From Sulfurospirillum sp. (GTDB taxonomy: Bacteria > Campylobacterota > Campylobacteria > Campylobacterales > Arcobacteraceae), in contig JAKZMJ010000015.1 of assembly GCA_030491005.1 (NCBI GenBank), forward strand, positions 62,001-126,000: a DNA stretch of 64,000 bases, read 5' to 3'. The position numbers and the translations under genes are program-made. Of this stretch, positions 55,694 through 64,000 are shown in pieces. Within the stretch, counting starts at the first letter, position 1; each line of letters opens with the position of its first letter. The notes beneath the pieces were generated by a model. That model saw only the letters and a list, made by a program, of their open reading frames with translations, made no database searches and had not been told where the DNA came from.

Positions 55694-56422
55694 ATGAGTT
55701 TTGCATTAGAACTTAAAAATATATCATATAGTTATAAAAATAAACAAGCTTTAAAAAATGTAAACCTAAGTATTAAAGAAGGAAGCTTTTTTGTACTTTT
55801 AGGTTTAAATGCTGCTGGTAAATCTACTATATTTTCATTAATTACTAGACTTTTATCTTTACAAAATGGAGATATTTTTATAAATTCTTATTCAATTAAA
55901 AATTATAAAAAAGCTTTACTGAGTGTAGGTATTGTGTTTCAGGAACCTACTTTAGATTTAGATTTAAGTGTTAGACAAAACTTATATTATTATGGTTGTA
56001 TGCAAGGACTTAATTTTAAAGAAACAATGAATTCTATTAAACAAGAAATACAAAATCTTGATTTAGAAAATAAGCTTGATATTTATGTGAGAGATTTAAA
56101 TAGTGGGCATAGAAGAAGAGTAGAAATTTTAAGAGCTTTAATTAATGAACCAAACATTCTACTTCTTGATGAAGCTACAGTTGGACTTGATATAAAATCT
56201 CGTTTTGAAATAATAAAATATATAAGAAATATTGTGGAAAAAAGAAATATTTCTGTTTTATGGATAACACATTTATTTGATGAACTCGAAAATACCGATA
56301 GTATTGCTATTATTAAAGATGGTAATATTACAGAAGAAGGAATATTAAAAGATATACTTTTAAAACATGATAAAAATTCTATAAATGAAGTTTTTACATA
56401 TTTGAATGACATAAAATTATGA
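55694..56422 (+). CDS. ABC transporter ATP-binding protein, PQQ-cassette type
   Basis: 242 residues from ATG 55694. The longer frame to 55661 overlaps the propeller gene. Walker A is GLNAAGKSTIF, with Ala-Ala-Gly-Lys in place of the usual Gly-x-Gly-Lys. The signature is LNSGHRRRVEILRAL in place of LSGGQ. Walker B is ILLLDEATVGLD and the switch His lies in WITHLFDEL. This set is typical of the ATPase in PQQ-associated ABC systems (TIGR03864 type). Its partner permease overlaps by 4 bases. Substrate unknown. Confidence 0.88.
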   Translation: MSFALELKNISYSYKNKQALKNVNLSIKEGSFFVLLGLNAAGKSTIFSLITRLLSLQNGDIFINSYSIKNYKKALLSVGIVFQEPTLDLDLSVRQNLYYYGCMQGLNFKETMNSIKQEIQNLDLENKLDIYVRDLNSGHRRRVEILRALINEPNILLLDEATVGLDIKSRFEIIKYIRNIVEKRNISVLWITHLFDELENTDSIAIIKDGNITEEGILKDILLKHDKNSINEVFTYLNDIKL

Positions 56423-57207
56423 AAAAATTATATTATTGTGCTATTGGAATTATTTATAAAGAATTATTGCGTTTTATAAAACAAAAAGCAAGATTTTTTT
56501 CTGCACTTGTACGACCATTATTATGGCTTTTCATTTTTTCACTTGGTTTTAAAACAGCACTTGGACTTGCTATTATTCCACCTTATGAAACATATATTAC
56601 TTATGAAACATATATAGTTCCTGGTCTTATTGGAATGATTATGTTATTTAATGGCATGCAAAGTTCATTAAGTATGCTTTTTGATAGAGAAATGGGTTCA
56701 ATGAAAATACTTTTAAGTTCACATATATCAAGAAATTATTTGCTTTTTTGTAAGATGTTAGCTACTTCTTTAGTCTCAACTATTCAAGCTATGACTTTTT
56801 TAATCATATCTTATTTTTATGGAATTAAGATGGAGTTTTTAGCTTATATTTTAGTCATACCAGTTATTTTATTTACTTCTATTATTCTAAATGCTTTTGC
56901 ACTTTTTATATCTTCTGTTATAAAACAGCTAGAAAACTTTGCTTCTGTTATGAATTTTGTAATATTTCCTATGTTTTTTTTATCATCTGCTTTATATCCT
57001 TTGTGGAAGATTAAAGATTCTTCAATTTTGATGTACAATATATCTTCGTACAATCCTTTTACTTATATAGTTGAATTTATTCGTTTTACTTTATATTTAA
57101 AATTTGATTTAAATATTCTTTTAATACTTATTGCCTTTTTTGTAACAAGCTTAATTTGTGCATTCGTAGGATATAAAAACAAATATATATCTTCTAAAAA
57201 TAAATAA
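56419..57207 (+). CDS. ABC transporter permease, PQQ-cassette type
   Basis: 262-residue ABC-2 type permease with six predicted membrane helices: about 27-43, 61-88, 110-135, 140-165, 173-195 and 228-250. LVRPLLWLFIFSLGFK and NFVIFPMFFLSSALYPLWK are recognisable ABC-2 stretches. It is homologous in place and type to PedC, the permease found beside the quinoprotein dehydrogenases of Pseudomonas. Start overlaps the ATPase stop (ATGA). Confidence 0.85.
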   Translation: MKKLYYCAIGIIYKELLRFIKQKARFFSALVRPLLWLFIFSLGFKTALGLAIIPPYETYITYETYIVPGLIGMIMLFNGMQSSLSMLFDREMGSMKILLSSHISRNYLLFCKMLATSLVSTIQAMTFLIISYFYGIKMEFLAYILVIPVILFTSIILNAFALFISSVIKQLENFASVMNFVIFPMFFLSSALYPLWKIKDSSILMYNISSYNPFTYIVEFIRFTLYLKFDLNILLILIAFFVTSLICAFVGYKNKYISSKNK

Positions 57208-57238
57208 TATACTTTACTTATTATTAAAATAAAGTTTG

Positions 57239-57253
57239 CCTATATTCATGCTA
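57239..57253 (+). promoter_or_regulatory. 15-bp motif CCTATATTCATGCTA upstream of the dehydrogenase gene
   Basis: Differs by one base from the motif at 54677-54691, and lies about 70 bases upstream of the dehydrogenase ATG. The two sites precede the two transcription-unit starts of the PQQ cassette. Confidence 0.55.
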
Positions 57254-57324
57254 CACATCTTAAGTATACTTCAAAATATGCGCGCTTTGTTTTACATGCG
57301 AGTAAAAAAATCAAGGAGAAGATG

Positions 57325-59118
57325 ATGTTCAAAAAACATTTATTAACAAGTACAGTTATAGTGTCAATAGCTGTATTAATTAGTGCTTGTGCTGTAGGTA
57401 ATAGTCCAAGTGCAACAAAGATTGATAAACCTAGTTTTGCACCTGTAAAATATTCTGATATTTTAAACGATGCAACAACAGTAGAAGATGTAGTATCTTA
57501 TGGCTTAGGTCAAAAAGCACAAAGATATTCACCTATTAAAAGTATCAACAAAGATACAGTCAAGAATTTAGTTCCTGTATGGAATTTTTCTTTTGGTGGT
57601 GAGAAACAAAGAGGTCAAGAATCTCAAGCTTTGGTTAAAGATGGAGTTATGTATGTAACAGCATCTTATTCAAGAATATATGCTATTGATACTTTAAGCG
57701 GTGATGAAATATGGCAATATGATGCAAGACTTCCAGCTGATATTTTACCTTGTTGTGATGTGATTAATAGAGGAGCTGCTTTATATGAAGATTTAGTTAT
57801 TTTTGGAACATTAGATGCAAAACTAGTTGCACTTGACAGAAAAACAGGAAAAGTTAGATGGAAAAAGAAAATTGCTAATCATAAAGAAGGTTATTCTTAC
57901 ACAGCTGCACCTTTGATAGTTAATGATTTGCTAATTACTGGAAACTCTGGTGGTGAGTTTGGAGTTGTAGGACAATTAGATGCAAGAAACCCATTAACAG
58001 GTGAAATAGTTTGGACCAGACCTATGGTTGAAGGACATATGGGTTATTTAAATGGTAAAGAAAATGGAATTACAGGAGTTACAAATGCTTCATGGCCAGG
58101 AGATATTTGGAAAAATGGAGGTGCTGCACCTTGGAATGGAGTTACATACGATCCAGATGCTAATTTAATCTATGTTCCAACAGGAAATCCAGCTCCTTGG
58201 AATTCTCATGAAAGACCAGGAGATAATTTATATTCTGCTTCAAGAGTAGCAATTAACCCTGATACTGGAAAAATTGTTTGGCATTTTCAAACAACACCTC
58301 ATGATGGTTGGGACTATGATGGAATTTCAGAACTTGTTTTATTTGAATATGAACAAAATGGTAAAACAATAAAAGCAGGAGCAACTGCTGATAAAAATGG
58401 TTTCTTTTATGTAATTGATAGGATTACAGGAAAATATATAAGATCACTTCCTTTTGTAGATAAAATTACTTGGGCAAAAGGTATGGATGAAAATGGTCGA
58501 CCTATTGTAAATGAAGAAAATCGTCCAGGTAAACCAGTAGGTAGCAAACAAGGAAAATCTGTATTTTCAGTTCCTTCATTCTTAGGTGGAAAAAACTGGA
58601 ACCCAATGGCATATTCACAAAAAACAGGATTGTTTTATGTACCTGCAAATGAATGGGGAATGGATATCTGGAATAAAACTGCTACTTATAAAAAAGGTGC
58701 TGCTTATATGGGTGCTGGATTCACAATTAAACCAGTATATGAAGATCACATAGGAGCATTAAAAGCTATTGATCCAGTTACTGGAAAAATTAAATGGATT
58801 TATAAAAATAAAGCACCATTATGGGCAGGAGTACTTACAACTGCTGGTGGTTTAGTATTTACAGGAACTCCTGAGGGTAAATTCTTAGCACTTGATGATG
58901 AAACAGGAAAAATCTTATACTCATTTCAAGTAGGTTCTGGAATAGTTAGTTCACCAATTACTTGGATACAAAATGGTGAACAATATATTGCCGTCGTTTC
59001 AGGTTGGGGTGGAGCTGTTCCTTTATGGGGTGGTGAAGTTGCAAAAACTGTTAAGTATTTAAATCAAGGTGGAACTGTTCATGTGTTTAAATTGTATTCA
59101 CCAAGAGTAGTAAAGTAA
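57325..59118 (+). CDS. PQQ-dependent alcohol dehydrogenase, lanthanide-type signature
   Basis: 597 residues from ATG 57325, preferred to 57322 because AGGAG then lies 6 bases away. (Residue numbers below count from 57322.) Lipobox-like LISAC near residue 21 suggests a lipoprotein, otherwise a periplasmic enzyme. The eight-bladed PQQ propeller carries W-motif blades ([12 protein letters not shown]). Other features are the Cys144-Cys145 vicinal disulfide, metal-ligand Glu212 (SGGEFGVVG) and Asn289 (TGNPAPWN). The catalytic-base stretch [12 protein letters not shown] has Asp331 and the additional Asp333, which marks lanthanide-dependent XoxF/PedH-type enzymes. There is no cytochrome domain. Electron acceptor is not in the window. 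Confidence 0.9.
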   Translation: MFKKHLLTSTVIVSIAVLISACAVGNSPSATKIDKPSFAPVKYSDILNDATTVEDVVSYGLGQKAQRYSPIKSINKDTVKNLVPVWNFSFGGEKQRGQESQALVKDGVMYVTASYSRIYAIDTLSGDEIWQYDARLPADILPCCDVINRGAALYEDLVIFGTLDAKLVALDRKTGKVRWKKKIANHKEGYSYTAAPLIVNDLLITGNSGGEFGVVGQLDARNPLTGEIVWTRPMVEGHMGYLNGKENGITGVTNASWPGDIWKNGGAAPWNGVTYDPDANLIYVPTGNPAPWNSHERPGDNLYSASRVAINPDTGKIVWHFQTTPHDGWDYDGISELVLFEYEQNGKTIKAGATADKNGFFYVIDRITGKYIRSLPFVDKITWAKGMDENGRPIVNEENRPGKPVGSKQGKSVFSVPSFLGGKNWNPMAYSQKTGLFYVPANEWGMDIWNKTATYKKGAAYMGAGFTIKPVYEDHIGALKAIDPVTGKIKWIYKNKAPLWAGVLTTAGGLVFTGTPEGKFLALDDETGKILYSFQVGSGIVSSPITWIQNGEQYIAVVSGWGGAVPLWGGEVAKTVKYLNQGGTVHVFKLYSPRVVK

Positions 59119-59151
59119 ACAAATTATTAATCTTAAAAAAAGGAGGATAAA

Positions 59152-59226
59152 ATGAATTGGGAAACACCAACTTTTGTTGATAATAGATTCGGATTTGAAG
59201 TGACAATGTATATTTGCCATGTTTAA
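59152..59226 (+). CDS. pqqA: PQQ precursor peptide PqqA
   Basis: 24 residues. The core FGFEVTMYICHV holds the Glu and Tyr joined by the E-x3-Y pattern (Glu16 and Tyr20) from which PQQ is made. The N-terminal MNWETPTFVDNR is typical of the leader. A strong AAGGAGGATAAA ribosome site precedes ATG 59152. It is followed by a hairpin and then pqqB, so it is the first gene of the synthesis operon. Confidence 0.92.
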   Translation: MNWETPTFVDNRFGFEVTMYICHV

Positions 59227-59241
59227 AACATAATATTATAT

Positions 59242-59277
59242 AAAGCTAGCTAGCATCATAGTATGTTAGCTAGCTTT
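59242..59277 (+). terminator. Hairpin between pqqA and pqqB (attenuator-like)
   Basis: AAAGCTAGCTA pairs with TAGCTAGCTTT (11 bp), extended by four further pairs (one of them G-T), with a 6-base loop, then TATCTTTTAATATTT. It should end many transcripts after pqqA and let a few run into pqqB, giving excess precursor. The known pqq operons show the same arrangement. Confidence 0.8.
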
Positions 59278-59328
59278 TATCTTTTAATATTTAGCAATAA
59301 TAAAAGATAAAAGCTAAGAGGAAAGAAT

Positions 59329-60243
59329 ATGAAAATAGAAGTTTTAGGTTCAAGTGCTGGAGGTGGACTTCCTCAGTTTAACTGTAATTGTAATAACTGT
59401 AAAGGTTATAGAGAAGGTAAAAAAACTATTAAAAGAAGAACGCAAAGTTCCATTACATTAAGTGAAGATGGAATTAATTGGGTTTTATTTAATGCCTCAC
59501 CTGATATTTTAGAACAAATACATAATTCACCTTTTTTACAACCTCAAAGTCTAAGAGAAAGTAAAATCAAAGCAATTGTATTTATAGATGCACAAATTGA
59601 TCATACAACAGGACTTTTAAGCTTAAGAGAAGGTACACCTTTTGATGTATACTGCACAAAAGAAGTAAATGAAGAATTAAATACATCATATCCTATATTT
59701 AAAATGCTAAAAAACTGGAATGGTGGAGGTGTTAAATATAATCAAATAATTCCAAACAAAGAAAAATTTAACATTCCTATTATGCCAAATCATGAATTTT
59801 ATGCATTAAGTTTAATATCAAACGCACCACCTTATTCACTTTATAGAGATAAACCACGCAATGGTGATAATATTGGAATTGTAATTATAAATAAAAAAAC
59901 TAAAAAAAGACTTTTTTATATACCAGGACTTGGTGTTTTAGAAAAACATATAATAGAAGAAATGAGTAAAGCTGATATTTTATTAATAGAAGGAACTTTA
60001 TGGACTAATGATGAGATGATAAAAGGAAAGTTTTCTTCTAAATTAGGTACAGATATGGGACATGTTCCTTTAAATGGGGAGAATGGTTTAATAAAAGTAT
60101 TAGATACTTTAAGCAAACCTAGAAAAATATTGATACATATAAATAATACAAATCCAATTTTAGATGAAAGTACAAAAGAATTTAAAGAATTAAGTTCACA
60201 TGGTATTGAAGTTTCTTATGATGGAATGAGCTTAGAAATTTAG
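59329..60243 (+). CDS. pqqB: PQQ biosynthesis protein PqqB
   Basis: 304-residue metallo-beta-lactamase-fold iron oxygenase that hydroxylates the PqqE/PqqF product. MKIEVLGSSAGGGLPQFNCN starts the protein. The CNCNNC zinc cluster lies near 22-27. Metal ligands lie in IDAQIDHTTGLLSLRE and MPNHEFYALSL, then DMGHVPLNGENG. Length matches. It starts with AAGAGGAAAGAAT. Confidence 0.95.
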   Translation: MKIEVLGSSAGGGLPQFNCNCNNCKGYREGKKTIKRRTQSSITLSEDGINWVLFNASPDILEQIHNSPFLQPQSLRESKIKAIVFIDAQIDHTTGLLSLREGTPFDVYCTKEVNEELNTSYPIFKMLKNWNGGGVKYNQIIPNKEKFNIPIMPNHEFYALSLISNAPPYSLYRDKPRNGDNIGIVIINKKTKKRLFYIPGLGVLEKHIIEEMSKADILLIEGTLWTNDEMIKGKFSSKLGTDMGHVPLNGENGLIKVLDTLSKPRKILIHINNTNPILDESTKEFKELSSHGIEVSYDGMSLEI

Positions 60244-60258
60244 ACAAAAAGGTTATAT

Positions 60259-60999
60259 ATGAATACATTATTAAACAAACAAGACTTTGAGCTGAAATTA
60301 AAAAGTATGGGGTCTATGTATCATATTCATCATCCTTTTCATATAAGAATGTATGAAGGGAAGTGTACTAAAGAAGAAATTCAAGGTTGGGTTGCAAATA
60401 GATTTTATTATCAAACATCTATTCCTATTAAAGATGCTGCTATTATGGCAAATAATCCTCCAATTGAACATAGAAGAAAATGGATAACTAGAATTATGGA
60501 TCACGATAGTATTGATGGTGGAATTGAAGCATGGTTAGAATTAGGAGAGGCAGTTGGTTTAAGCAAAGAAGATTTAATCTCACATAAATATCTTTTACCA
60601 TCTGTAAAATTTGCTGTTGATGCATATATAAATTTTGCTAAACAATCTTCTTGGAAGGAAGCATCTATGAGTTCATTAACTGAGATGTTTGCACCTCAAA
60701 TTCATCAACAAAGATTAAATACTTGGCCAAAGCATTATCCTTGGATAAAAACAGAAGGCTTAAGATATTTTCAAAAAAGGCTAAGTGAAGCTAGACGCGA
60801 TGTAGAACATGGTTTAGCTATAACCTTAGAAGAATTTAATACAATAGAATTACAAAACAAAGCTTGTAAAATTTTACAATTTAAATTAGATATTTTATGG
60901 ACAATTTGCGATGCTTTATATTTAGCTTATGAGATTAAAAGACCACCATATTTTAATATAAAGGATTGTAATGCAAGAAGAAAAATTATTACAAGTTAA
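60259..60999 (+). CDS. pqqC: PQQ synthase PqqC
   Basis: 246-residue cofactor-free oxidase that performs the final ring closure and eight-electron oxidation. Recognisable stretches are [61 protein letters not shown] (the first residue omitted in count) and [10 protein letters not shown]-type [18 protein letters not shown]. Family helix bundle. It overlaps pqqD by 29 bases. Confidence 0.96.
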   Translation: MNTLLNKQDFELKLKSMGSMYHIHHPFHIRMYEGKCTKEEIQGWVANRFYYQTSIPIKDAAIMANNPPIEHRRKWITRIMDHDSIDGGIEAWLELGEAVGLSKEDLISHKYLLPSVKFAVDAYINFAKQSSWKEASMSSLTEMFAPQIHQQRLNTWPKHYPWIKTEGLRYFQKRLSEARRDVEHGLAITLEEFNTIELQNKACKILQFKLDILWTICDALYLAYEIKRPPYFNIKDCNARRKIITS

Positions 61000-61240
61000 T
61001 AAAAACTTTCAATTACAATATGAAGACTCTCAAAAATGTTTTGTATTATTATATCCTGAGGGAATGGTACAGTTAAACAAAAGTGCAGGTGAGATTATGA
61101 ACTTATGCACGGGTGAGTTTAATATGAATGAAATAATAGAACAATTAGAAGTAAAATTTAAAGTAGAAAATCTAAAAAAAGATGTTCAAGCTTTTGTAAA
61201 AGAAGCCATAACTAGAAATTGGATAAATTATAATGAATGA
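60971..61240 (+). CDS. pqqD: PqqA-binding chaperone PqqD
   Basis: 89-residue RiPP recognition element that binds PqqA and hands it to Pqq[21 protein letters not shown] and [18 protein letters not shown] are the conserved strand and helix stretches. It overlaps pqqC by 29 bases and pqqE by 8, implying coupled translation. Confidence 0.94.
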   Translation: MQEEKLLQVNKNFQLQYEDSQKCFVLLYPEGMVQLNKSAGEIMNLCTGEFNMNEIIEQLEVKFKVENLKKDVQAFVKEAITRNWINYNE

Positions 61241-62336
61241 AATAAAACCACCTTTATGGCTATTACTTGAACTAACCCATAAATGCCCATTAGAATGCTC
61301 ATATTGTTATAATCAACTAGATTTTGCAAAAACAAAAGATATAATGAATAAAGAAAAATGGTTTAAAGTAATGAGTGAAGCTAGAGCTTTAGGAGCAGTG
61401 CAATTAGGTATTTCAGGAGGTGAGCCTTTATTAAATAAAGATTTAGTTGAAATTGTAAAAAAAGCAAATGATTTAAAATTTTATACAAATCTTATTACTT
61501 CAGGCTTAGGTGCTGATATTTCAATATTACAAAAACTAAAAGATGCAGGTCTTAAAACTATACAATTAGGAATACAATCCCACGAAGAAAATACTATGAC
61601 TTTAATAACAAACAATAAAAGTGCATTTAAAGATAAAATAGCTTTTGCAAAAGAAGTAAAAAGATTAGATATGCAACTTATTGTAAATTCTTGTATTACA
61701 AGACAAAATATAGATCAAATAAGTGATATTATTGATTTTGCTGATTGCTTGGGTGCAAATTATTTAGAAGTTGCAAACATACAATATTATGGTTGGGCTT
61801 TAGAAAACATAGAAGCACTTTTACCCACCCCTACACAACTTAAATTAGCAAAAAAAGCCACCGATATTTATAGAGAAAAAAAAGAAGCGATGAAAGTGTT
61901 TTTTGTAGTACCTGATTATTTTGAAACCAGACCAAAAGCATGTATGAATGGCTGGGCTAGTACTTTTTTAACTATAAATCCAGACGGCTTAGCTCTACCT
62001 TGCAATACAGCAAATACCCTGCCCTTAGATTTTCCAAATGTTCATGAAAGTTCTATAAAAGATATTTGGTACGACTCGTCAGCTTTTAATTATTTTAGAG
62101 GTAATAAATGGATGAATGAGACTTGTCAAACTTGTGATGAAAAAGAACAAGACTTTGGAGGTTGTAGATGTCAAGCTTATGCACTTACAAAAGATATGCA
62201 CGAAACTGATCCAGTTTGTGATAAATCAAAACATCATAATATTGTGCAAGATATTGTTAAAAGTAGTTTAGAAAATATGGAAAGAACTCCAATTTATAGA
62301 AATAAGAAAAATTCTTTAAAGTTTATAAAAAGTTAA
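61233..62336 (+). CDS. pqqE: Radical SAM enzyme PqqE
   Basis: 367-residue radical SAM protein. CPLECSYCY carries the C-x3-C-x2-C iron-sulphur motif, GISGGEPLLNKDL is the SAM-binding stretch, and the C-terminal SPASM cysteines occur in KACMNGWA, LPCNTAN, ETCQTCDEKEQDFGGCRCQA and DPVCDKSK. It forms the carbon-carbon bond between Glu and Tyr of PqqA, with PqqD. Last gene of the operon, converging on the membrane protein at 62333. Confidence 0.96.
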   Translation: MNEIKPPLWLLLELTHKCPLECSYCYNQLDFAKTKDIMNKEKWFKVMSEARALGAVQLGISGGEPLLNKDLVEIVKKANDLKFYTNLITSGLGADISILQKLKDAGLKTIQLGIQSHEENTMTLITNNKSAFKDKIAFAKEVKRLDMQLIVNSCITRQNIDQISDIIDFADCLGANYLEVANIQYYGWALENIEALLPTPTQLKLAKKATDIYREKKEAMKVFFVVPDYFETRPKACMNGWASTFLTINPDGLALPCNTANTLPLDFPNVHESSIKDIWYDSSAFNYFRGNKWMNETCQTCDEKEQDFGGCRCQAYALTKDMHETDPVCDKSKHHNIVQDIVKSSLENMERTPIYRNKKNSLKFIKS

Positions 62337-62722
62337 TATTTAGTAACAATTTTAACAAATCTACCAATCAAAAAAATACTAGCAAAGGATAGCATACCAC
62401 TTACTAAGAAAACAGCACTTGCTAATGGATCCATTCCGTCTTCATTTGGTAAAGCATACAAACAAATTAATGCATATAATATGGAAGATATTCCAAAAAC
62501 AAGAACTAATAAAATATTGATCCATTTCATTATTTTTGAGATATCTTCTTTTAAAGTAAGTAAAAATACAAATATAAAAGTTGCAGTTCCCAGATAAATT
62601 AAGCTTGCATTAAATGGATATGAATTTCCATCTGGACTTGAATATATTTGCATTATGCAAAAAGAATATCCCATAAATCCAACAAAAAAAACGATTATTG
62701 TAATAAATATATCTTTTTTCAT
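62333..62722 (-). CDS. Small four-helix membrane protein, unknown
   Basis: 129 residues with four predicted membrane helices: about 6-26, 40-60, 66-88 and 100-120. Loop stretches are SSPDGNSYPFNASLIYLG and NEDGMDPLASAVF. No family recognised. Its stop overlaps the pqqE stop by 4 bases on the opposite strand. A start ATG at 62722 has AAGGAAT before it. Confidence 0.7.
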   Translation of the reverse strand: MKKDIFITIIVFFVGFMGYSFCIMQIYSSPDGNSYPFNASLIYLGTATFIFVFLLTLKEDISKIMKWINILLVLVFGISSILYALICLYALPNEDGMDPLASAVFLVSGMLSFASIFLIGRFVKIVTKY

Positions 62723-62842
62723 ATAATTCCTTATTTTACTTTATTGTATGAACAAGATATTATATATAAATACTACTTATTTTCTTTTAAAACTTTCTTC
62801 ATATCTTTTCAATTTTTTAATGCAAAACTTAAGATATTACAC

Positions 62843-63808
62843 TTATAGCTTAAATTTTGAGTCTATTAAATCTACAATATCAAAAACTAAACGACTTATA
62901 CTTTTTGCTCCAATATCTGAAATATCATATTTGGGATTAAACTCTGCAAAATCAATGAGTTTAATTTTATTTTTATATTTTTTAAACAAATAATTTAAAA
63001 TATCATAAGTAATATTTAGTTCAATGCCTCTTGAAGCTGGGGAGCTAACTGCTGGAACTAAAGAGGCACTAAATACATCTGTATCAATTGTTATATAAAT
63101 AGATTCTTTTTTTGTTAAGAATATCTCAAGTTTGTTTATAATTTTGTAAAAGTTTAAGTAAGTCATTTTTGTATCAAGAATATACTTTACATTAAGTTTT
63201 TTTGCTTTTTTAAAAAGTGCTTTAGTATTAGAAGCTTTTGAAATACCTAAACACATATAGTTAAAATCAACAGAATTTTTTTTACATAAAGTAGCTATTT
63301 GAGAAAAAGGAGTTCCTGAGCTTGCTTCTTTTCCATCTCTTAAGTCAAAATGTGCATCAAAATTAATTATGGCAATGTTTTTTTTATTTTCTAAAAAATT
63401 AAAAAGTCCTAAAAAACTTGCATATGCAATTTCATGACCTCCACCTAAAAGAATAGGAAAATGATTTTTATTTAATAGTTTTGTAATATATGAAGCTATT
63501 ATTTCTTGAGATTGTTCAAGATTTTTACTTTTTTCAATCTTTCCTGCATCACAAAGTTGATAATTTTCTAAGTGATAAGCAAAATTTCCCATAGAACTTT
63601 TTAATGTATCACCACCATAAGCAGCTCCAATTCTTCCTTTGTTTCTTTCAACTCCCTCATCACAATCAAACCCAAGTAAAGTGATAGCTTTTTCTTTTTT
63701 AAAAGGTGGCTCTATAAATTTTATTTTTTGGTGCCATCTTTTACCTAATTCTTTATCTTCCTCATCAACTCTACCTTTCCATAAACTTTTATTTGCTTTT
63801 TTATACAT
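62843..63808 (-). CDS. hutG: Formimidoylglutamase (arginase family)
   Basis: 321 residues. It hydrolyses formimidoylglutamate to glutamate and formamide in histidine degradation. The manganese-binding arginase motifs are LLGGGHEIAYAS, IINFDAHFDLRDGKE and ITIDTDVFSASLVPAVSSPA. The N-terminal FDCDEGVERNKGRIGAAYG fits HutG rather than arginase or agmatinase. Its ATG overlaps the stop of the upstream amidohydrolase by 8 bases, so the two form an operon. Confidence 0.9.
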   Translation of the reverse strand: MYKKANKSLWKGRVDEEDKELGKRWHQKIKFIEPPFKKEKAITLLGFDCDEGVERNKGRIGAAYGGDTLKSSMGNFAYHLENYQLCDAGKIEKSKNLEQSQEIIASYITKLLNKNHFPILLGGGHEIAYASFLGLFNFLENKKNIAIINFDAHFDLRDGKEASSGTPFSQIATLCKKNSVDFNYMCLGISKASNTKALFKKAKKLNVKYILDTKMTYLNFYKIINKLEIFLTKKESIYITIDTDVFSASLVPAVSSPASRGIELNITYDILNYLFKKYKNKIKLIDFAEFNPKYDISDIGAKSISRLVFDIVDLIDSKFKL

Positions 63809-64000
63809 TTACTTCTTCTCCTTGATATACAGAATAATGAAGTGCAGTAGGTCTAAAAGAACAAACTAAATCTCTAATATTATCAATATCCCATATGCAA
63901 AAATCTGCATCATAACCCACTGCTAACTGTCCTTTAGAATTTTCTAAACCAAGAGCTTTAGCAGCATTTTTAGTTACTGCTAAAAATGTCTCATCTACAC
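63801..64000 (-). CDS. hutI: Amidohydrolase C-terminus, probable imidazolonepropionase (partial)
   Basis: The last 66 codons: TKNAAKALGLENSKGQLAVG, then YDADFCIWDIDNIRDLVCSF and RPTALHYSVYQGEEVNV. AxALGL-xxxx-G-x-L-x-VG-x-DADF-x-IWD is the C-terminal amidohydrolase signature, and with hutG next to it the likeliest identity is HutI. The N-terminus is outside the window. HutF cannot be excluded from this piece. Confidence 0.75.
   Translation of the reverse strand, partial: VDETFLAVTKNAAKALGLENSKGQLAVGYDADFCIWDIDNIRDLVCSFRPTALHYSVYQGEEVNV

Overview
The window is AT-rich DNA from a Campylobacterota bacterium, most likely an Arcobacter-type marine or environmental species. This rests on gene order (M16 protease, dapA, an enoyl-ACP reductase-like SDR, pgsA, rseP), a fused CcsBA cytochrome c assembly protein, a CcoI/CcoS pair for cbb3 oxidase, and the very low GC. 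No rRNA, tRNA or CRISPR array was recognised.

Layout. (1) 1-12.7 kb and 16.0-23.7 kb form an insertion-sequence graveyard. Five IS types, called ISa to ISe here, occur in two or three full or broken copies each and are nested in one another. ISb sits inside ISa with a 4-bp ATTA duplication. ISd sits inside ISe with a TTAT duplication. ISc has entered both ISa and ISe. Between them lie recQ, an Xre regulator with two uncharacterised genes, the intact ccsBA gene, and remnants of AbiEii, an IS256-type transposase, a secreted NUC-type nuclease, UvrA, an OmpA-domain protein, HsdR and a surface protein. The remnants suggest an eroded accessory or defence region. (2) 23.7-26.8 kb holds a truncated Fn3/Ig-like surface protein and an intact poly-glycine lipoprotein. 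(3) 26.9-42.0 kb is ordinary housekeeping: accBC, ilvA, typA, proA, tal, serB, ruvX, pyrD, an M16 peptidase, dapA, a FabL-like reductase, pgsA, rseP and a YggS protein. (4) 42.0-45.8 kb has a MazF/PemK-like toxin, a half-length asparaginase-like protein and ccoI-ccoS. (5) 45.9-54.6 kb is a tight six-gene operon: a two-TM Cache-like sensor, a MotA/TolQ/ExbB channel, a MotB/OmpA-like protein, a TolC with three C-terminal SPOR-like repeats and an acidic NEE-repeat linker, a LapD-like degenerate GGDEF/EAL protein, and a lipoprotein. (6) 54.7-62.3 kb is a complete PQQ cassette: beta-propeller, ABC transporter, quinoprotein alcohol dehydrogenase, pqqABCDE. (7) 62.3-64 kb has a small membrane protein and the end of a histidine-utilisation pair, hutG-hutI.

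How the genes work together. In the PQQ block pqqA-E make the cofactor, the dehydrogenase uses it in the periplasm, and the propeller and ABC transporter are the usual partners of such dehydrogenases. The dehydrogenase has the extra aspartate that marks lanthanide-dependent enzymes. The 45.9-54.6 kb operon reads as a proton-driven, c-di-GMP-responsive envelope machine attached to an outer-membrane channel. It is the best candidate in this window for an undescribed system. The IS region shows several rounds of transposition and recombination, with different left and right flanks that cannot be explained by simple insertion alone.
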